Shown piece after piece: positions 40,457 through 44,747 of a stretch of DNA of 44,747 bases. The DNA is from Verrucomicrobiota bacterium (lineage in GTDB: Bacteria > Verrucomicrobiota > Verrucomicrobiia > Chthoniobacterales > SZAS-18). Every line of letters starts with the position of its first letter. Within the stretch, counting starts at the first letter, position 1. Where the stretch lies: the NCBI GenBank assembly GCA_018240025.1, contig JAFEGM010000039.1:1-44747 (forward strand), in the 5' to 3' direction. Made by a program: the position numbers and the translations under genes. The notes beneath the pieces are model-generated. The model was not told where the DNA came from and made no database searches. It saw only the letters and a list, made by a program, of their open reading frames with translations.

Positions 40457-43400
40457 TCATTCCACCCGTACCCGATAGAAACACTCTTCGGGCCTGGTCT
40501 CGGGGTCGACGAAACGGAGTGGCACGGGGGCGGTGAGGCCTTGCCCGGATTGGGCCGGGCCGACGTCGACGAAGGGTCCGGTCAGGCGGGCGGCGCGCTG
40601 CAGGCGGTAGGAATGGCCGGCCCAGCCGTCGATCTGCACGGTGACCTCGCCGGCGGTTTTCGAGAGCGACTGCACGCGCAGGCTCTCCGGGGTGAGCACG
40701 ACGCCCGTGGGGCCGCTGCGGAAGTTCTTCGGCAGGGTGGTGCCGGCGCCGGCATTGAGGAGATCAAGCACACCGTGATTGACCAAAGAGGAGGCGCCGC
40801 CCGCGTCGAGGGTGGCGCCGGCCGCGAAGCGCAACACGCCTTCGTTCACGACTTCCCCGGCGAGCGTCAGCCGTCCACCCGGCGCCGGGGCGACCACGCC
40901 GCCGGCTTGCACGGTCAGTCCGCGGGCCAGGGTGCCGGAGGCGGTGAACGTGCCGCCGACGGTGAGCGGGGCTTCCGCCCACGGTCCGCTTCCGGCCGAC
41001 AGAGCGTTGCCGCCCGGGGCGCTTTCGTAGATGAGCGACGCGCCGGGCGAGACGGTGACCGGGCCGGTGCCGAGCGTGGCGCCGACGGCCACCCGCAGGG
41101 TGCCGGCCGCGACCTGGGTCGGACCCGTGTAGTTGTTGGCGGCGCGCACGATCATGGTGCCGGGTCCGTCCTTGCGCAGGCCGCCGCCGCTGGAGGAGGT
41201 CAGCGCCGCCGGGACGGAAAGCTGGGCGCCGGTTGCGACCGTGAACGTGGTCACCGTGTTGCCGTTGTCGGCCCGCAGATCGGCCCGGCCGCGGATTTCC
41301 GAGAGGCCGGTCCCGACGACGTTGACCGTGGTCGGCGTCCCGGCCGGACCGCCGAAGGCGAACTTCGACTCCGCCGTCTGGCTGGCCACTCCGTTGTTCG
41401 AATGCAGGACCGCGGTGTCCAGCGTGTAGGCCACGCCCCAGCCTTGGTTGCCCGCGCTGGCGGACGCTTCGAAGAGCGCACCCGGACCGAGGTTCAGCGC
41501 GGTCACACGGGTGCCTTCGCTGTAGCCGAGCGCATCGGTCACGACCGCCCGCAGCGAGGCCCCGGCGGCCACCGACACCGCGCCGCGCACCACGCCGACG
41601 CCGCCGGGCAGGCTGGCATTGAGCGTCAACGTCCCGGCCGCGACCGCGGTGGCGCCGGTGTAGGTGTTGGCGGCGCCCAATTCCATCGTGCCGGGGCCCA
41701 GCTTGCGCAGCCCGACACTGCCGTTGGTGTTCGTGAGGCAGGCCGGGACGAGCAGCGTGGCGCCGCTTTGGACCGTGAAATCGACCGACGAGCGGCCGTA
41801 GTCGCCGCGCAGGTCGACCCGGCCGCGGACGGTCGAGGTGCCGGCGGTGGCGACGAGCGAGGGCGCATCGCCGCTCACGCCGCCGAAGGCGAACTTCGAG
41901 GCGGCGGTCGCGCTGTTGACGCCGCCGTTCGAGTTCATGCTGGCGCCGTCGAGCGTGTAGGCCACGCCCCAGCCGAGGTCCGCGCCGGCGGTGTGATTGA
42001 GCGTCGCGCCGGCGCCGAGCTGCACTGCGGTGACCCGCCGGCCGGGCGTGTAGCCGAAGGCGTTGGGGACGGTCGTATTGAGCGTCGTGCCCGCGGCGGC
42101 CACGATCGTGCCGGTCAGCGTGCCGAGGTTGCCGGAGTTGCCGCCCGCGAGCGTGAGCGTGCCGGCGGCGAGGGTGGTGGGCAGGCTGAGCACGCTGCGT
42201 CCGCCGAGGACGAGTTCGCCCGCGCCGAGCTTGGTCAGCGCGATGGCGCCGGCCGCATCCTGGAACGAGACGCCCTGCCATTCCGTGGCTCCGGCCGCGG
42301 TGGTGATCGAGACCTGCGAGGTCACGCCCGCGCGCAGGTTGGTGATGGTGCCGGTGCTCCCGCCGAGTCGGCCGTTGGTGAAGGCGGCGGGGTAGCCGTA
42401 GAGGTCGAGCGTGCCGTAGTCGTAGAGGTTGAAGACCGCATGCGGCATGAAGCTGCTCGGGCCGGTGAGCCGGAGGGTCCCGTATTGGACGATGACGAGG
42501 CCCTGGAAGCTGGCGTTGTTGCCCCACGCCTCCGAAGTGGCGCCGGCGGGTCCGCTCATGAAAAGCGTGCCGTCGCCGGCCAGGCCGCTCAGCGTGTAGT
42601 AGCCGGGGGAGAGCAGATCGAGCGTGAGGGTGGCGCCGCTCATGACGTAGGCCGCGTCGCCCTTGGCGTCGCCGGTGGGGCCGGGCGGCTCGAGGGTGCC
42701 GTTCTGCCGCATGCCGCCGGGGCTGACTCCGCCCGCCACCGTCCCGGGGCCCACCGAGCCGCTGCGCAGGGTCAGATTCGCGCCGGAGCGCAGGAAAATG
42801 GAGCCGCCGAAGCCGGAGCCGCCGCCGCCGGTGCCGTTCGGCCACCGACCCGCGCCGCCGCGGCCGCCGCCGAAGCCGCCCAGGCCATCGGTCGTCCGGA
42901 CGTAGTTGTAGTCCGGCCCGATCGCGCCGCCGCCGCCGCCGAAGCCGCCGTTGCCGGGCCGGCCCGAATAGCTGCTGCCGCCGCCGCCGTAGTCGCCGCC
43001 CGCGCCGCCGGTCGCGGCGGACCAGCCATCGCCCGCGCCGCCGCCGCCGCCGTATTTTTGGCCCCGCCCGCCCTGTCCGCCGCTGTAGTAGGGATAGCCC
43101 GAGCCGCCGCCGCCGCCGCCGCCGCCCACCGCCACGGCATCGAGCCCGTCGCGATAGTTCACGCCGTCGGGTGTGTGGTTGACGCTGTCGCCGCCGGTGC
43201 CGCCCGCCGCGCCGGGGAAGCGTTGGCCGCCGACTGCGGCCGGCGTCCAGCCGCCGCCGCCGCCCCCGACGGCTCCCGCCGAGGGGCCGGGGAACGACCC
43301 GGTATCGGCGCCGTCGGTCGCCAGTCCGCCACCCCCGCCGCCGCCAAAGGCCTGATTCCCGCTGCCGCCGTTGCCGAAGTAGCCGCCGCCGCCGCCGGCC

Positions 43401-44020
43401 GCCCGCGGGCTGGAGAGGCCGCCGTGGCCCTGCAGTCCGCCGCCGCCGCCCGCGGTTCCGTCGACGTAGAGGCTGTCGCCGCCGACGGCCGCATGGCCGC
43501 TGAAGGTCACATTCACCGTGCTGACACTGCCCGCTTCCACGAAGATGGCGCCGCCCAGTCCGGCCCCGCCGCCGCCGCGGTGCCGACCGTCGCCGCCCCG
43601 GGCCCGGCCATTGATCAGGGCCAGGTCCTGCACCGTGACCGACGACCCCGGGGCCGCGATGAAGAGAATGCGGGCCAAGTTGCCCCCGCTGATCGTGCGC
43701 TGGTTGGCGGGTGCATCGGCCCGCGGGGTCAGGCTTTGCGGGGCGTTGGGCGTCCACGGCGGCAGGGGCCGCGTCAGCGTCACGTTCGTCTGGACGACGA
43801 TGACCGTGGAGGGCGCGGGACCGTAGTTGTATTTTTGCGACTCGATCAGGCAGTAGCGCAGGTCGCCGAAGAACCCGCCCACGGAAGTGCCCTCGCCCGC
43901 GAGGAGCGGGCCGTTGTCGGTGCCGCGGTCGACGTAATAATACTGCTGCGCGAAGGCCGGAGCGGCGCAGAGGAGCGAGCCCAACGCGAGGCAGGTCCGA
44001 AGGAGGGCGGTCGGTTTCAT
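40457..44020 (-). CDS. Glycine-rich secreted beta-strand-repeat protein (paralogue of the 25505 gene)
   Basis: A 1187-residue exported protein. The start at 44020 gives the signal peptide MKPTALLRTCLALGSLLCAA...AFAQ; an in-frame ATG 25 codons upstream is less likely. The N-terminal part shares GDLRYCL, TRPLPP, TISGGNLARILFIAAPG with the 25505-29131 protein. Then a Gly-rich section (about 125-420, with 'YFGNGGSGNQAFGGG'-type units), and PATR-type repeats with 'GPGTMELGAANTYTGATAVA', 'AAGTLTLNASLPGG' and 'GPGTMIVRAANNYTGPTQVA'. The end has 'GHSYRLQRAARLTGPFVDVG' and finishes ECFYRVRVE. There is no autotransporter barrel. Probable surface adhesin or matrix protein; function is inferred from repeats only. 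Confidence 0.9.
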   Translation of the reverse strand: MKPTALLRTCLALGSLLCAAPAFAQQYYYVDRGTDNGPLLAGEGTSVGGFFGDLRYCLIESQKYNYGPAPSTVIVVQTNVTLTRPLPPWTPNAPQSLTPRADAPANQRTISGGNLARILFIAAPGSSVTVQDLALINGRARGGDGRHRGGGGAGLGGAIFVEAGSVSTVNVTFSGHAAVGGDSLYVDGTAGGGGGLQGHGGLSSPRAAGGGGGYFGNGGSGNQAFGGGGGGGLATDGADTGSFPGPSAGAVGGGGGGWTPAAVGGQRFPGAAGGTGGDSVNHTPDGVNYRDGLDAVAVGGGGGGGGSGYPYYSGGQGGRGQKYGGGGGAGDGWSAATGGAGGDYGGGGSSYSGRPGNGGFGGGGGAIGPDYNYVRTTDGLGGFGGGRGGAGRWPNGTGGGGSGFGGSIFLRSGANLTLRSGSVGPGTVAGGVSPGGMRQNGTLEPPGPTGDAKGDAAYVMSGATLTLDLLSPGYYTLSGLAGDGTLFMSGPAGATSEAWGNNASFQGLVIVQYGTLRLTGPSSFMPHAVFNLYDYGTLDLYGYPAAFTNGRLGGSTGTITNLRAGVTSQVSITTAAGATEWQGVSFQDAAGAIALTKLGAGELVLGGRSVLSLPTTLAAGTLTLAGGNSGNLGTLTGTIVAAAGTTLNTTVPNAFGYTPGRRVTAVQLGAGATLNHTAGADLGWGVAYTLDGASMNSNGGVNSATAASKFAFGGVSGDAPSLVATAGTSTVRGRVDLRGDYGRSSVDFTVQSGATLLVPACLTNTNGSVGLRKLGPGTMELGAANTYTGATAVAAGTLTLNASLPGGVGVVRGAVSVAAGASLRAVVTDALGYSEGTRVTALNLGPGALFEASASAGNQGWGVAYTLDTAVLHSNNGVASQTAESKFAFGGPAGTPTTVNVVGTGLSEIRGRADLRADNGNTVTTFTVATGAQLSVPAALTSSSGGGLRKDGPGTMIVRAANNYTGPTQVAAGTLRVAVGATLGTGPVTVSPGASLIYESAPGGNALSAGSGPWAEAPLTVGGTFTASGTLARGLTVQAGGVVAPAPGGRLTLAGEVVNEGVLRFAAGATLDAGGASSLVNHGVLDLLNAGAGTTLPKNFRSGPTGVVLTPESLRVQSLSKTAGEVTVQIDGWAGHSYRLQRAARLTGPFVDVGPAQSGQGLTAPVPLRFVDPETRPEECFYRVRVE

Positions 44021-44190
44021 GGAAGCGCGGGGGAGGGATCGAAGGTGGGGGCGGGAGGGCGTGCCGGGTATAGGCGAGCGTTCCATCCGTTCCACCCCGG
44101 GGTGACCAGCGCCGGGGAACTTGTGACGAGCGCCGAGCGGCGGAGGCAGGGTGGGAGGCTGACCCGCGGCTGAGAGGCCAGACCACCACG

Positions 44191-44221
44191 CAAAACGCCG
44201 CGCCCGGCGAGGGGCGCGGCG
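44191..44221 (-). terminator. Rho-independent terminator of the YHS gene
   Basis: Perfect 10-bp stem CGCCGCGCCC (44196-44205) / GGGCGCGGCG (44212-44221), 6-nt loop. On the - strand it is followed by TTTTGCG. It lies 18 bp after the stop of the YHS gene. Confidence 0.9.
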
Positions 44222-44239
44222 GGGAGGGATCGGCGAACG

Positions 44240-44680
44240 TTACTTTTGCTTGCTCCAGAACGCGTCGGCCTTGGCGAAGTTGGCGGCGCTGTCCTTGGCG
44301 AACTGCTTTTTGATGTCCTGGCTGTATTGGAGGATCAGGCGGCCGTCGACGATCTCCCAGGTGGCGACGTCGACCGGCAGGAGCAGGCCGAGCGCGGCGC
44401 CGAAGGCGCAGTAGCCGCCGTAGGCAGGGAGGTATTTGGCGGGGGCGGCGAGGAAGGTCTTCTTGTGGTCCTCGGACTGGAAGAAGTAGGTGGCGCCTTC
44501 GAACTTGGCCGAGATCTGCGGATTGCCCTTGGCGGCCTGGCGATCGGTGAAGAACGCGACCGGATCGTAGCCCTCGAGAGCGACGCCGGAGTTGCCGTCC
44601 TTGGAGACGGGGGCGGCCCAGGCGGAGAGGGCGAGGGTGCAGCTGGCGAGGAGGGTGAGGACGAATTGGGACAGTTTCAT
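44240..44680 (-). CDS. Secreted YHS-domain protein
   Basis: A 146-residue exported protein with signal peptide MKLSQFVLTLLASCTLALSA ending in WAAP. The mature domain carries the YHS pattern: 'VALEGYDPVAFFTDRQAAKG', 'FEGATYFFQSEDHKKTFLAA', 'PAKYLPAYGGYCAFGAALG', 'WEIVDGRLILQYS'. Similar small periplasmic YHS proteins are widespread. A metal-related role is often suggested for the YHS fold, and the Cys of GGYCAFG is conserved here. A strong terminator follows. A G-rich tract lies 36 bp upstream of the start on the template strand. Confidence 0.9.
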   Translation of the reverse strand: MKLSQFVLTLLASCTLALSAWAAPVSKDGNSGVALEGYDPVAFFTDRQAAKGNPQISAKFEGATYFFQSEDHKKTFLAAPAKYLPAYGGYCAFGAALGLLLPVDVATWEIVDGRLILQYSQDIKKQFAKDSAANFAKADAFWSKQK

Positions 44681-44689
44681 ACGATGGAT

Positions 44690-44747
44690 GTGGGTTGAGT
44701 TGGGTTGGGATTGGTGGGTTGGGTTGGGTTGGGATTGGTGGGTTGGG
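44690..44747 (+). repeat. G-rich TTGGG tandem repeat with G-quadruplex motif
   Basis: Repeats of GGGTT and GGGATTGGT to the end of the window. The core GGGTTGGGTTGGGTTGGG (44716-44733) satisfies the four-run G-quadruplex rule. It sits in the presumed promoter or 5' leader of the YHS gene, with G-runs on the template strand. The repeat continues past the window edge. Confidence 0.85.

Noticed and set aside
39542..44173. A 1543-codon open frame on the + strand
   Set aside because: Antisense of the glycine-rich protein at 40457-44020, which has a signal peptide and PATR repeats. Composition is repetitive Ala/Gly/Arg/Glu without family features.

Overview
The window is GC-rich DNA from a bacterium that is probably a member of the Verrucomicrobiota, possibly Opitutus-like. 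This is an inference from gene content: an ECF sigma factor of the Rhodopirellula/Verrucomicrobium type, a PEP-CTERM protein, autotransporter-associated beta-strand repeat proteins without an outer-membrane barrel, a Hanks-type kinase fused to a C-terminal sensor region, and very large secreted proteins ending in the phylum's characteristic 'W...FG...DPDGDG..NLLEYALG' module. No rRNA, tRNA, CRISPR array or complete insertion sequence was found.

Layout. 1-580: dispersed-repeat block. 579-10157: two secreted beta-helix paralogues, a multi-pass membrane protein, a PNPOx-fold protein, a double zinc-ribbon protein, an ECF sigma / anti-sigma / Spy-like operon (7895-9534) and an SseB-like protein. 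10458-15412: a small secreted protein, then a divergent pair of a serine/threonine kinase and an STK-type ECF sigma factor. 15413-17660: a tandem array of a roughly 270-bp hairpin-containing repeat, a PEP-CTERM choice-of-anchor-A gene, and an inverted copy of the repeat. 17749-25289: a 1752-residue secreted multidomain protein, an XRE/MltR-type regulator divergent from a small membrane protein, and a VapBC-like toxin-antitoxin pair. 25505-30765: a glycine-rich beta-strand-repeat protein, an OmpA-like secreted protein and an amino-acid permease cut off at a repeat element. 31085-38491: a defence island. 38497-40450: unusual non-coding or decayed repeats, namely phased 11-mers, 21-bp heptad-coding arrays, a 230-bp palindromic element and an acidic-codon minisatellite. 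40457-44680: a second glycine-rich beta-strand-repeat protein and a secreted YHS protein with a G-quadruplex-like tract upstream.

The defence island is the most interesting part. On the + strand, a C5-cytosine methyltransferase, a DUF4928-like protein (putative restriction endonuclease) and a Vsr mismatch nuclease form a tight operon. Converging on it from the - strand are a Z1-type SF2 helicase and a large GTPase with an integrase-arm-like N-terminus and an unusually long G1-G3 insert. Just upstream of the GTPase start codon lie four GGAACAACG units, with two more in opposite orientation about 40 bp further out, all with an 11-bp period. This block is visibly less GC-rich than its surroundings, consistent with acquisition by transfer. 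Z1 helicases are known from restriction-modification islands, but I do not recognise this GTPase-Z1 pair as a described system.

Much of the remaining gene content is surface or envelope biology (secreted beta-helix and beta-strand proteins) plus signalling (two ECF sigma factors, one kinase). The intergenic DNA is heavily colonised by a few families of short hairpins and purine tracts that usually sit directly after stop codons. Because of the GC content, several very long antisense open frames exist; these are shadows and were not annotated.
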